A stretch of 64,000 nt of DNA from UBA1845 sp002338715 (lineage in GTDB: Bacteria > Planctomycetota > Phycisphaerae > UBA1845), in assembly GCA_035344155.1 (NCBI GenBank), contig DAORAL010000029.1, positions 5,587 to 69,586 of the forward strand. Direction: 5' to 3'. Of this stretch, positions 24,572 to 33,707 are shown in pieces; within the stretch, counting starts at the first letter, position 1, and every line of letters begins with the position of its first letter. The notes under the pieces are model-generated. The model had not been told where the DNA came from and did no database searches. It was given only the letters and a program-made list of their open reading frames with translations. A program made the translations under genes and the position numbers.

Positions 24572-25444
24572 TCAGGCCTTCGTGTTGCGCGGTGGAGGAT
24601 TCAGGGATTCACTGTTGCGCAGCGATTCGAGATAGCGACCTCGACGACCGCACTCGAACGAACGCAGCAGGAAACTGCACAGATACTTGACGTTTTCGTC
24701 TTCCGTCTCGGCCAATATGTTCTGAATCGTTTCGGAGATTGGCACGCCGCTGGATCGGGCTCGGCGGGAAAACATGCGCATGTAGGCCTGCTTGAGACGA
24801 AGGATTTCGGCTTCGGTGAATTTGTTTCGCTTCAAACCGACGCCGTTGACCGCACGCACTTCCTGACGCGTCGACCGGGTGGATGCAACGGTCAAAAACG
24901 GCGGGACGTCGGAGGTTACCTTGGTCATTCCGCCGACCATCGCGTACTTGCCGATCGACGTGAAGTGATGCACGCCGGTGTGCCCGCCGATGGTGACGCA
25001 GTCCTCGATGACAACATGACCCGCGAGCAACACTTCGTTCGCAAGGATGCAGTTGCTTCCGATGATAACGTCGTGGCCGATGTGGATTGCACCCATGAAC
25101 AAATTGCGATCGCCGATGCGCGTTACGCCGCCGCCGACTTCGGTGCCCGGGTGAGCGGTGACGTATTCGCGAAAGACATTGTGCTTGCCGATTTCGAGGG
25201 TCGTCGGACCGCCGCGGTACTTCAAATCCTGGGGGGCAGCGCCGATGATGCAGCCGGGGAAGAATTGCGTCCCATCGCCGACGGTGGTGTGCCCGGTGAT
25301 GGTTACGTTGTTGTGCAAATGGCAACCATCGCCAAGCGTGACGTGCTCATCGACCACGCAAAACGGGCCAATGCGAACGTTCTTGCCCAACGTTGCGGAT
25401 GGGTGAACGACGGCCATCGGATGAATGTTTGAATTCTCGTGCAT
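24572..25444 (-). CDS. lpxA: UDP-N-acetylglucosamine acyltransferase
   Basis: 290 aa. LpxA transfers a 3-hydroxyacyl chain from acyl-ACP to UDP-GlcNAc, the first step of lipid A synthesis in the cytoplasm. Residues about 8-190 are hexapeptide repeats of a left-handed beta-helix (IHPMAVVHPSATLG, CVTIGGHTGVHHF). The catalytic His lies in the GAIHIGHDVIIG region, and the C-terminal helices (about 200-265) fit the family. The ATG at 25444 places the conserved IHPTA-like start correctly; an in-frame ATG at 25504 would add 20 residues. It follows the lpxC-fabZ gene by about 110 bp. Confidence 0.93.
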   Translation of the reverse strand: MHENSNIHPMAVVHPSATLGKNVRIGPFCVVDEHVTLGDGCHLHNNVTITGHTTVGDGTQFFPGCIIGAAPQDLKYRGGPTTLEIGKHNVFREYVTAHPGTEVGGGVTRIGDRNLFMGAIHIGHDVIIGSNCILANEVLLAGHVVIEDCVTIGGHTGVHHFTSIGKYAMVGGMTKVTSDVPPFLTVASTRSTRQEVRAVNGVGLKRNKFTEAEILRLKQAYMRMFSRRARSSGVPISETIQNILAETEDENVKYLCSFLLRSFECGRRGRYLESLRNSESLNPPPRNTKA

Positions 25445-25555
25445 TAAAGTTTCTTCTGCGCCGTTAACGTTCAACTCGATAGCGTTTCGTCTGGTTGCTT
25501 CCATCCCATACCCATCTATTCAACCTGGTCAGTGCGATGTCGATTGCGAACGGGC

Positions 25556-26875
25556 TCACTCCTCGTCCGCGTCGGTCAACATGAATTTGATGTCTGCTTC
25601 GGCGGCCAACTCCGTGCCGACGCGAGCGGCTGCCCTCACATGCCCGATGTTTCCGCGGGCCCGAACCGACGTGGCTTCGAGCAGCAGTTGATCGCCCGGG
25701 GTCACCGGACGACGGAATCGAACTTTGTCGAGACTGAACAAAATTGCAACTTTACCCGTGTGTTCGAGGTCCTGGGCCAAAAGGATGCCACCGAGTTGCG
25801 CCATCGCCTCAAGCACCAAAACGCCCGGCATGATCGGATGGCCGGGGTAATGTCCCTGAAAAAATTCTTCGTTGATCGTGACATTCTTCAAACCCACCGC
25901 ACGATTGGTGCCGTCGAGTTCGACCAGTCGATCGACGAGCAAGAATGGATAGCGATGCGGGAGAATGCGCCGCACCTTGTGGATATCCATCTGCGGCGTC
26001 TTGGTGGTCAACGTGCGAACTTCGGTTTCCAGTTGACGATCGCGAAGCGCCCGGACCAGGGCATGGTTAAGTGCGTGCCCGGATTTTCGTGCGTGGATGC
26101 GGCCGACGACGAACCGACCGAGAAGCATCAGATCGCCAAGCAGGTCGAGGATCTTGTGACGCACGCATTCGTTCGGATAGCGAAGCTTGTTGTCGATCGG
26201 ACCATCTTCACCGAAGACAACGATGTCCTTGTAGGTCAGGTGCGTTCCGAGTCCGGCGCTTTGAAGGGCGTCGGCTTCACTTTTTAAGACGAAGGTTCTT
26301 GCCGAGGCAATTTCTTCGATGAAGCCCTGCGGCGTCACGCGGAACGAGTGGACCTGCCGGCCTATGGGCGACTCGGGTCCGTAGTCGAGTTCGTACAGAA
26401 TTTCGAGCGTGTCGGTGTTGTCGCCGATGGGTTCGAGGGCGACGAGCTCCATGTCGCCGTCGGACACGCGGATGATGCTGTCGATGACGAGCGGTTCGCG
26501 GGCTGCGTCCTGCTCGCGGATGCCGGCATCCTGCAACATTTTGACGAACGGCATGCTGCTACCGTCGCACGCGGGAAGTTCGGAATTGGTCAGTTCGATT
26601 TCGATGTTGTCGATGCCGAGACCGGAGCACGCGCCGAGGCAGTGTTCGACCGTTTCGATCGACACCGTTCCATTCTGAAGGGCGGTTCGTCGGGCGCGCT
26701 TGGTGACCGCGTCAACCAATGCGGGGATGCGCACGGGATGACTCTGGTCGCTTCGCACGAACCAGATTCCGGTGTTCGGCTTGGCGGGGTGCATCCGGAG
26801 CATGACCGGCTTGCCCGTGAAAAGTCCCCGTCCTTCAAGCTCGACTGTTCGGCTAATCGTCTGCTGCGCACTCAA
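25556..26875 (-). CDS. lpxC-fabZ: Fused LpxC deacetylase / FabZ dehydratase
   Basis: 439 aa carrying two enzymes. Residues about 1-285 are LpxC, the zinc UDP-3-O-acyl-GlcNAc deacetylase that commits lipid A synthesis. Its zinc ligands are His78 in VEHCLGACSGLGIDN and the His/Asp pair in VRHKILDLLGD, and a catalytic His lies in SGHALNHAL. Residues about 293-439 are FabZ, the 3-hydroxyacyl-ACP dehydratase, with HRYPFLLVDR and GHYPGHPIMPGVLVLEAMAQ (catalytic His and Glu). The fusion, known from Bacteroidetes and some others, ties the two uses of hydroxyacyl-ACP together. The start overlaps the lpxD 3' end by 23 bp, implying coupled translation. Confidence 0.95.
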   Translation of the reverse strand: MSAQQTISRTVELEGRGLFTGKPVMLRMHPAKPNTGIWFVRSDQSHPVRIPALVDAVTKRARRTALQNGTVSIETVEHCLGACSGLGIDNIEIELTNSELPACDGSSMPFVKMLQDAGIREQDAAREPLVIDSIIRVSDGDMELVALEPIGDNTDTLEILYELDYGPESPIGRQVHSFRVTPQGFIEEIASARTFVLKSEADALQSAGLGTHLTYKDIVVFGEDGPIDNKLRYPNECVRHKILDLLGDLMLLGRFVVGRIHARKSGHALNHALVRALRDRQLETEVRTLTTKTPQMDIHKVRRILPHRYPFLLVDRLVELDGTNRAVGLKNVTINEEFFQGHYPGHPIMPGVLVLEAMAQLGGILLAQDLEHTGKVAILFSLDKVRFRRPVTPGDQLLLEATSVRARGNIGHVRAAARVGTELAAEADIKFMLTDADEE

Positions 26876-27893
26876 GCTTCTTTAACCGTTTCGATAGTTC
26901 GTTGACCCGGCTTACGAGATCGGGAAGACGTCGTATGCTGGCATTTTCCCGCAAGAATTGGCGGTATTCGACAGCAGGGGAACCGGCTGCCTTCGTTCCG
27001 GGCTTGATGCTGCTCGGAACACAAGCACAGGCGGCTAACATCACACCGGTGCCGATTTCAATGTTGTCTTTCAACCCGGCTTGTCCGCCGACCACCACGT
27101 AGTCGCCCAACCGGGTACTGCCTGCAATCCCAACCTGGGCGCACACAATGCACCCTTTGCCAATCTGGACATTGTGGGCGATTTGTACCTGATTATCAAT
27201 CTTGGTGCCATCGCCAATGATGGTGTGATCGGTCTTGGAGCGGTCGACGCAGGTCGATGCGCCGATCTCAACATCATTGCCAATGATGACGCCGCCGAGG
27301 TGGGGGATCTTGCGATGCACGCCCGAACGGGTGATGTATCCGAAACCGTCGGCGCCGATCACGGTGTGCGAATGAATCGTGACGCGGTCGCCAAGCGTGC
27401 AACCTTCGCGAACGACCACGTAGGTCCACAGGCGACAATCGCTGCCGATTTTCGAACCTTCACCGATAAAGACGCCATCGTGGATCACGCTGCCGTCACC
27501 GATGACCGCGTTGTCGTCGATGATGACGCGGCGACCGATCGCGACGTTTTTACCGATCTTAGCCGACTCAGCCACCATCGCGGATTCGTGAATCCCGATC
27601 GCGGGTCCAGGAATGGATCTTGAGAATGCACTGAGTACATCGACGAGCGCCGCATCAACGTCTTCGCAGACGATGGCGTGCATTGGCGTTTCACCAAATC
27701 CGTCGTTGACGAGGACCGCGCCCGCTCCAGATGCCGCGAGCATCGCGCGATGTTGCGGGGCTGACGCCCACGTGAGTTCATTTCTGCCGGCTGCCCTGAT
27801 CGTCGCCACTCCGCTTACAACGGCATCTTCATCACCGCGTACGCTGCCGCCGACCACCGAGGCGATTCCGGCTAGTGTCATCGAGTCTGTCAT
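26853..27893 (-). CDS. lpxD: UDP-3-O-acylglucosamine N-acyltransferase
   Basis: 346 aa. LpxD adds the second hydroxyacyl chain, to the amino group made by LpxC. An N-terminal uridine-binding domain (about 1-100) is followed by hexapeptide repeats (about 100-305, e.g. IGADGFGYI, IAHNVQIGKGCIV with the catalytic His) and a C-terminal helix (about 315-340, LVSRVNELSKRLKKLE). Length matches the family. Its ATG overlaps the skp stop as ATGA, and its 3' end overlaps lpxC by 23 bp, so skp, lpxD and lpxC are translationally chained. Confidence 0.95.
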   Translation of the reverse strand: MTDSMTLAGIASVVGGSVRGDEDAVVSGVATIRAAGRNELTWASAPQHRAMLAASGAGAVLVNDGFGETPMHAIVCEDVDAALVDVLSAFSRSIPGPAIGIHESAMVAESAKIGKNVAIGRRVIIDDNAVIGDGSVIHDGVFIGEGSKIGSDCRLWTYVVVREGCTLGDRVTIHSHTVIGADGFGYITRSGVHRKIPHLGGVIIGNDVEIGASTCVDRSKTDHTIIGDGTKIDNQVQIAHNVQIGKGCIVCAQVGIAGSTRLGDYVVVGGQAGLKDNIEIGTGVMLAACACVPSSIKPGTKAAGSPAVEYRQFLRENASIRRLPDLVSRVNELSKRLKKLECAADD

Positions 27894-28567
27894 GGTGTTG
27901 GACTCATCTGTCTGGGTTGTGAGCCCGGCGTCCTGTTTGGGGTCGCTGGAAGGGCATCCAACGAGCGGATGCCACCGCTAGATTTATACTCGTTATTGAG
28001 GCGATTGAGTACCTCGGTGGTGATATCAATCCGGGAATGATGGTAAATGACCTTCTGGAGCAGAATCTGCTGCCGAAGGGTCACCGAATCCGGGGCGTCG
28101 TCGGTCAGGCGATCGTAAGTCAAGACCAGGTCATAGTTTCGCTCATCCGCGACCTTTCCAACCGTTTCCTGGGTGTTGCGGTAGATCGCCAGCAGCCAAA
28201 GCTTGTGGTTGGTCTTAAGCCGCTGCTCCGAGTGGGTCGACCAAACCTGGAAATCGACCTCCGCCCGAATCAGTTCCTGCTCGCGGGAGGCATAGTCAGC
28301 CGACCCCGGGTCGAACGCGGCTAACCCGCGACGCATCTGCTCGATGGCCGTTCGGCGCTGCTCGGCTTCGGTGGCGAGTTCCTGCCTCTTGGCGTTGAAC
28401 ATCGCCTCCAGATCGCGGGTCATTTCGTATGACTCGAATACACTGGCGACGTCGATGACGGCGATTTTGCTCTGGGCCAATGCGCCTTGAGCCGACCACA
28501 GCACGGCCAGCATCGTCAGCGCAAAATGGGGTGGCCTAAGGCAGCGGTTCATCCGCGTGTTGTTCAT
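27890..28567 (-). CDS. Skp/OmpH-family periplasmic chaperone
   Basis: 225 aa with a signal peptide (about 8-30, ending ALAQ). The mature start SKIAVIDVASVFESYE is the usual Skp beginning. A long charged coiled-coil (about 50-130, rich in Glu/Arg/Gln) forms the tentacle part, and a closing strand region (YDLVLTYDRL) follows. Skp holds unfolded outer-membrane proteins on their way to BamA, whose gene lies just upstream, 136 bp away. ATGA overlap with lpxD. ATGs at 28567 and 28552 both precede the signal peptide; I use the first. The tail after about residue 200 is Pro-rich and probably disordered. Confidence 0.82.
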   Translation of the reverse strand: MNNTRMNRCLRPPHFALTMLAVLWSAQGALAQSKIAVIDVASVFESYEMTRDLEAMFNAKRQELATEAEQRRTAIEQMRRGLAAFDPGSADYASREQELIRAEVDFQVWSTHSEQRLKTNHKLWLLAIYRNTQETVGKVADERNYDLVLTYDRLTDDAPDSVTLRQQILLQKVIYHHSRIDITTEVLNRLNNEYKSSGGIRSLDALPATPNRTPGSQPRQMSPTP

Positions 28568-28703
28568 TGAATCACATCTCCCTTGTCAAACGCGAGCCCA
28601 CCCACGCGACGGACGCGATCGCCGGGCTGCAAGTTGGACAGTATCAAAGTTTGTCGATTCGGTCAGGTCGATGACAGACCCGTCGTGTGATCGCGATCCT
28701 CGA

Positions 28704-31055
28704 TTAAAATGCGGCACCGATAAAGAAGCTGAATACCTGTTCGTCATCGTCGCTATTGCGGATGACCGGCGCCGCGACGTCAAACTCGAGTGGCACCGGA
28801 CCGAAGTAATCGACTTGAAGTTTCACGCCCGCACCGATCGCCACGCGCCAATCGCTTAACTCGAAGTCGGATTCGACCGTACCCATGTCGGTAAACAATA
28901 CACCGCGAAGCGTATCCGAATAAATCGGGAATGAATACTCCGTGGAGAACAGCAGCATGAATTCGCCGCCGATCGCATCGTCGCTGATGCCTTGCCGTGG
29001 GCTGATTCCTCTGAACTGGAAGCCTCGAACCGAGCCGATACCACCCGCATAGAACCGATCGAAAACCGGGGCGTCGCCCACAATCGCGCCAGCCACCCCG
29101 CGAAGCGTCAACACGCTCTTGCGATCGAGTTCATCGGTCTTGAGCGTGAAGTGTCGCGTGTAGCTGCCGGTGAGCTTGCCGAAGAACGAATCGCCGCCCA
29201 TCACGCCGAACTGCTCGTACGACAGGCGAATGCGATCGCCGGTTGATGGAACGAAGCGGTTGTCGGTGCGGTCGCGCACCAACGTGGCCTTGACGCTCGT
29301 CTGGAAGGTCGACCCTTCATCATCGCGGATATCGCGGGCGACAAGCGGATCGAGATCGTCGAGGCGGATGTCTTCGACGCGAAGGGCCAACTCGCCATAC
29401 CAGTCTTTGAGGAAGCCCTTGGTGATGCGCTTGCCGAGGCTGACGTTGGCGCCGATGCGACGCTCGTTGTAGTCGTCGCGGTCGCGTTCAAAGAAGTAAA
29501 AGCTTGAATCGAACCGCAGTGGTTTGTCGAACAGGTAAGGCTCGGTGAAGTCGACGCGGAAACGATTCAACTGCGTACCGGGCTGCAACTCGATGCGAAG
29601 GCGCTGACCACCGCCATAAAACGAACGCAGTTTGACGAATTCCGAAAAACTTCGCGGCGTGTCGAAGAGGTCGAAGTTCTTGATGTCGAGCATGATCGAA
29701 CCGACCAGTCCGCTGTTACTCGTCACGCCGAAACCGAAGATGAAGTTGCCCGCTTTCTGCGATTCGTCGATCGTGACCAGCACATCGCGCACGCCCGGCT
29801 GATCGCCGACGGGAACCACGCTTGCCGATTGAAAAATCTGCGTCGCTCGGAGGTTTTCTTCGCCTTCTTTAGCTTTCGTCAGGTTGTAGACGTCGTCCGG
29901 GAATAGCTCAACCGCGCGGCGGACGACCTTGTCGCGGGTGCGCTCGTTGCCGCGAACCACCACGCGTCCGACGTGAATCTGCTCGCCCTCGGTGATTTCA
30001 AACGAGACGCGGACGAGTCCGGGCGTGCTGCTGAAGACGCGGACCGGTTCGACGAAGGCGAAGATATAGCCTTGCTCACCGTACTTTTTCTGCATCGCCT
30101 TGGCTCCGTCGTCGAGCTTCTTTTGAAGGACCGGCTCGTCGACGTAGAGTTCGGTGAGGTTGAGCAACTCCTCGGTCGTGAACACTTCGTTGCCCACGAT
30201 TTCAATCGATTCGATGTTGTACCGATCGCCCTCGACAACAGTGAACGTCACCGCAATGTCCTGAGCCGATTCTTCAACGTCGACGCGGTAACCCACCCGC
30301 GCGTCGAGAAAACCCTGGCCACGGTAATACGCCTGCACGGTGGCTGCGTCGGCTTCGACGACATCTTCGTCGAACTTGCCATCACGGAAGATCCATCGAT
30401 AGGGTTTCGTCGAAACTTTTTTCTCCAACTCCTTCGCCTCGATCGAATCGTTGCCTTCAAAGGAAATGCGACGGACGCGCACCCGCGGACCTTCTTCAAT
30501 CGTGTAGATCAACTCGCCGGTTTCGCCCAGCAGGTCGGCATCAAACGTGACGACGATCTGTCCATACCCGGCATCGCGATACATCTGGGTGATCGCTGAC
30601 GCGCCTTCGCGGATGGCGAACATGTCGATCGGATCGCCGATTTTGACGGGAACCTCAGCCGACAGTTTTCGTTCGGGGAATTTGTCGTTGCCCGCGAACT
30701 CGATGGCCGTCACCCGAACGCGGGCGGTTGCGAAAAACGTGAGTACAACACCGCTGCCCACACGCGACGTCTCGTAGCGTGCGTCGGCAAAACGACCTGT
30801 GGCCATGATGCGGGTCACGTCGGCGTCGGCTTTGGCCTGGTCGAATGTCGCACCGGGTTGGGTTTGAATAACGGACAGGCAGTAGTTTTCGTCGGCTTGT
30901 TCCAGACCTTCAAAGCGGATTTCGCTGACGGTTGCACCCGCGACGCTGGAGCTTGGGACGGGAGTAGCCTGTTGGGCCGTGGTTGGAGCTGTGATGCAAA
31001 GGGTCAGAACGAGCGCGCACAGCGTCAGCCGGTTTCGGTTTCGAATTGGTTTCAC
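28704..31055 (-). CDS. bamA: BamA outer-membrane assembly factor
   Basis: 783 aa. BamA inserts beta-barrel proteins into the outer membrane. A signal peptide (about 8-28) is followed by several POTRA repeats (about 38-420; e.g. VTAIEFAGNDKFPERKL, VRVRRISFEGNDSIEAKEL, YNIESIEIVGNEVFTTEEL, IHVGRVVVRGNERTRDKVV) and a C-terminal barrel (about 440-783) with the conserved VRGF loop motif (GIGSVRGFQFRG) and terminal aromatic Phe. I chose the GTG at 31055, with AAGG close upstream and a direct signal peptide; the ATG at 31244 adds 63 residues with no signal. Its placement next to skp and the lpx genes fits one envelope-assembly unit. Confidence 0.95.
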   Translation of the reverse strand: MKPIRNRNRLTLCALVLTLCITAPTTAQQATPVPSSSVAGATVSEIRFEGLEQADENYCLSVIQTQPGATFDQAKADADVTRIMATGRFADARYETSRVGSGVVLTFFATARVRVTAIEFAGNDKFPERKLSAEVPVKIGDPIDMFAIREGASAITQMYRDAGYGQIVVTFDADLLGETGELIYTIEEGPRVRVRRISFEGNDSIEAKELEKKVSTKPYRWIFRDGKFDEDVVEADAATVQAYYRGQGFLDARVGYRVDVEESAQDIAVTFTVVEGDRYNIESIEIVGNEVFTTEELLNLTELYVDEPVLQKKLDDGAKAMQKKYGEQGYIFAFVEPVRVFSSTPGLVRVSFEITEGEQIHVGRVVVRGNERTRDKVVRRAVELFPDDVYNLTKAKEGEENLRATQIFQSASVVPVGDQPGVRDVLVTIDESQKAGNFIFGFGVTSNSGLVGSIMLDIKNFDLFDTPRSFSEFVKLRSFYGGGQRLRIELQPGTQLNRFRVDFTEPYLFDKPLRFDSSFYFFERDRDDYNERRIGANVSLGKRITKGFLKDWYGELALRVEDIRLDDLDPLVARDIRDDEGSTFQTSVKATLVRDRTDNRFVPSTGDRIRLSYEQFGVMGGDSFFGKLTGSYTRHFTLKTDELDRKSVLTLRGVAGAIVGDAPVFDRFYAGGIGSVRGFQFRGISPRQGISDDAIGGEFMLLFSTEYSFPIYSDTLRGVLFTDMGTVESDFELSDWRVAIGAGVKLQVDYFGPVPLEFDVAAPVIRNSDDDEQVFSFFIGAAF

Positions 31056-31250
31056 GTTGCCTTCCACTTGCCAAGCGCGACCGGTGAGGTGTTGATTCCG
31101 GTCGCCATGTATTCGGTGATTCGCCGATCGATCGACGACAGAAATCACCTGTCGCACCAGATTGGCCGCATCATATAGGTGGCACTTGGGCCTAGCAACC
31201 AAAACAATTTGGGCAATCTTCGGGATTCGAATTGAATCAAACACCTGCGA

Positions 31251-32993
31251 TCAGAACGGCGCGTCGCCACCATATCCAGGATCGGAAATCGGTGAGTAAT
31301 TGTCGAACCGCGTGACCATGCTGTTAAACGTGAGCGTGATCTTACCGGTGGGGCCATTTCGCTGCTTGGCCACGATGAGGTCGGCTTTTCCTTTGAGGCT
31401 GGGGTCGTCGCGTTTGTAATATTCTTCGCGGTGGATGAGGATGACGACGTCGGCGTCCTGTTCGATGGCACCGGATTCTCGAAGATCGCTCATGCGCGGT
31501 TCGTTTCCGGTGCGACCTTCGACCATTCGGTTAAGCTGGGCCATCGCGAGGATGGGGACGTTGAGTTCGCGACCGAGCGCTTTAAGGCCCCGGCTGATCT
31601 CCGCGACTTCCTGCTGCCTGCTTTCGGAACCGGGCACGTGCATGAGCTGAAGGTAGTCGACCAGGACGGCTTCGATGTTCTTTTGTGCCTTCAGTCGACG
31701 CGCCTTGGCCCGCAGTTCCATCGGACTCATGCCGGGCGTGTCGTCGATATAGAGCGGCGCTTGTTCAAACTCGGCGCATGTTTCGGCGAAATCGCGTTTC
31801 TCTTCGCTGTTGAGCATGCGCTTGCGGAAACGCTGGGCATCGATGCGTCCGCGGCTACAGAGCATACGCTGGGCCACCTGTTCGCAACTCATTTCCATCG
31901 AAAAGAAAACCGCCGGTTTGCGTTCGACAGCCGTCAGGTGCTCTGCAATGTTGAGGGCGAGCGCGGTTTTTCCCATCGAAGGGCGGGCTGCGATGACCAC
32001 CAGGTCGCCCGGCTGAAACCCCGTGGTCAACTCATCGAGTTCATTGAAACCCGAGGGCAAACCGGCGAGGTCGTGGTGATCGCCATCGATCATCCGGTGG
32101 TAGATCGGTCGCACCAGTTCGGATAAGGAGAGAGCCGACCCGGCGATGCGTCGTTCCGTGACTGCGAACAGTCGTTGTTCCGCCCGGTCGAGCAGTTCGC
32201 CGGCTTCTTCGATGTGGCTGTAGGCGTCCTCGGCGATCTCATTCGCGCAACCGATCAGATCGCGCAGCATACCCTTGTCGCGAACGATCTTGGCATAGTG
32301 TTCGGCGTGGACGGCTGACGGTGTGCTTTCGGCGCAGCGGACGATGTATTCCGTTCCACCGACGGCATTGAGTTGGTTGCGGCGCTGAAGTTCGTTGCAG
32401 ACGACGACGAGGTCGATCGGTTCGTTGTGGTCGTAGATGTCGACGAGGACTTCGAACAGCGTGCGATGATCCGGGCGATAGAACCAGCGGACATCGCTCT
32501 TGCCGATGATCGGAATGACTTCGCCGACGGCTTCTCGACTGAGCATCATCGTCCCCAGCAGGCAGCGCTCGGCATCGAGATTCTGTGGGGGGAGCCGGTC
32601 CTTGACGGAGATGTCGTGCGGGCCCGAAACGCCATAGGTGGTCCCGGTGCGCTGCGGCCGCGCTGGATTCTTCGATCGCGTTGGGGATTCTGTTCGCGAG
32701 AGGTTTTCCGACCGGGACGGTGCGGTCAATTCATCGCGCCGCGCGGGGAATCGACCTTGTTCGCCGATACCGCGATCGGCTGAATCGAATGAAGAATCCA
32801 TGGGGCTGGCTGAGTCTGCGGAATCAGAGTCTTCGGGCGGTGCGAAGCTGTAGTCAGCTGGCACCTCGAAATCCTCAGGGCCTGTGATATCTGAATAATC
32901 GTGGCTGGGGGTCGGGTCTGTCGCGTCGTAAGAGTCGCCGCGATCCTGGTTTTCGTTGCCTTCCGCGCCGCTATTCGTCGCGTCCCTGGGCAC
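31251..32993 (-). CDS. dnaB: Replicative DNA helicase
   Basis: 580 aa. The DnaB hexamer unwinds DNA at the fork. A long acidic, Ser/Asp-rich disordered N-terminus (about 1-125) precedes the N-domain (LPPQNLDAERCLLGTMMLS). The RecA-like motor carries Walker A in AARPSMGKTALA, Walker B in LVDYLQLM and the DnaB motif near AMAQLNRMVEGR. I set the start at GTG 32993, because GAGGAGG lies 9 nt upstream inside the bL9 gene; an ATG at 33077 has no such site. The two genes overlap by 23 bp. The first ~125 residues have no counterpart in E. coli DnaB (471 aa); no intein is present. Confidence 0.95.
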   Translation of the reverse strand: MPRDATNSGAEGNENQDRGDSYDATDPTPSHDYSDITGPEDFEVPADYSFAPPEDSDSADSASPMDSSFDSADRGIGEQGRFPARRDELTAPSRSENLSRTESPTRSKNPARPQRTGTTYGVSGPHDISVKDRLPPQNLDAERCLLGTMMLSREAVGEVIPIIGKSDVRWFYRPDHRTLFEVLVDIYDHNEPIDLVVVCNELQRRNQLNAVGGTEYIVRCAESTPSAVHAEHYAKIVRDKGMLRDLIGCANEIAEDAYSHIEEAGELLDRAEQRLFAVTERRIAGSALSLSELVRPIYHRMIDGDHHDLAGLPSGFNELDELTTGFQPGDLVVIAARPSMGKTALALNIAEHLTAVERKPAVFFSMEMSCEQVAQRMLCSRGRIDAQRFRKRMLNSEEKRDFAETCAEFEQAPLYIDDTPGMSPMELRAKARRLKAQKNIEAVLVDYLQLMHVPGSESRQQEVAEISRGLKALGRELNVPILAMAQLNRMVEGRTGNEPRMSDLRESGAIEQDADVVILIHREEYYKRDDPSLKGKADLIVAKQRNGPTGKITLTFNSMVTRFDNYSPISDPGYGGDAPF

Positions 32994-33507
32994 CGAAGAC
33001 CACCTCCTCTTGTTCTTCGCTCCAGCTCTTTTCTTCCTGCTGTTCTTCACCGGCTTCTGAAGCCTTGGATCGAACAACCCAGACTTTGACCTTGGCTTCG
33101 ATGCTGTCGGCTAGGACGACATCGACGAGGGCATTGTCGAGGCGTTTGAGCGGGTCGTGCATCCGAACCTGTGCGGTGGTGACATCGTGTCCCAGATCGC
33201 GAAGCGCTGCAGAGACTTCGCGCGGTCCGACCGAACCATAGAGCACGCCTTCCGCGTTGGCGGCGGCTTCGATGGTGACCTCGACATCGGCGAGGGCTTC
33301 GGCTGTGGCCGCCATCTTGTTGCGATGGGCGTTGCGACGCGCTTCAGCTTCGGCGCGGGCGTCGGCCAACATCTTCATGTTCGCCTCGGTGGGTTGGGTG
33401 GCGAGGTTCTGGGGCAAAAGGTAATTGCGGGCATAACCAGCAGAGACATTGACCACGTCACCGACAATTCCGAGACTCGGAATATCTTTTTTGAGAAGAA
33501 GTTTCAT
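32971..33507 (-). CDS. rplI: Ribosomal protein bL9
   Basis: 178 aa (E. coli 149). The N-domain is typical (MKLLLKKDIPSLGIVGDVV, then VSAGYARNYLLPQNLA), followed by the long connecting helix (about 42-75) and the C-domain (about 78-148). The last ~28 residues are an extra acidic tail (EEQQEEKSWSEEQEE). The DNA encoding this tail also carries the dnaB Shine-Dalgarno site and start. bL9 stabilises the large subunit near the L1 stalk. Confidence 0.95.
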   Translation of the reverse strand: MKLLLKKDIPSLGIVGDVVNVSAGYARNYLLPQNLATQPTEANMKMLADARAEAEARRNAHRNKMAATAEALADVEVTIEAAANAEGVLYGSVGPREVSAALRDLGHDVTTAQVRMHDPLKRLDNALVDVVLADSIEAKVKVWVVRSKASEAGEEQQEEKSWSEEQEEVVFGAQGRDE

Positions 33508-33707
33508 CGCTTTTTGGAACCTTATCTAATGACCGCAAATCTTGCTTATCAGAACCGTGTTTTTCTGGTCGTCAGTCGCAAGTTTGCGACGCGTCTGATT
33601 CAAATTCGAGTACGACCAAAACCAATCAGCCCGCTTTGTCATCGGGCGCTTATCTTTAATCTTCGAATCCACTTCGAAGGGGGCACAGCCCCTGGATGGA
33701 ACATTTC

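Noticed and set aside
24449..25432. Plus-strand ORF opposite lpxA
   Set aside because: lpxA on the minus strand is unmistakable; the opposing frame has no motif and results from codon bias.
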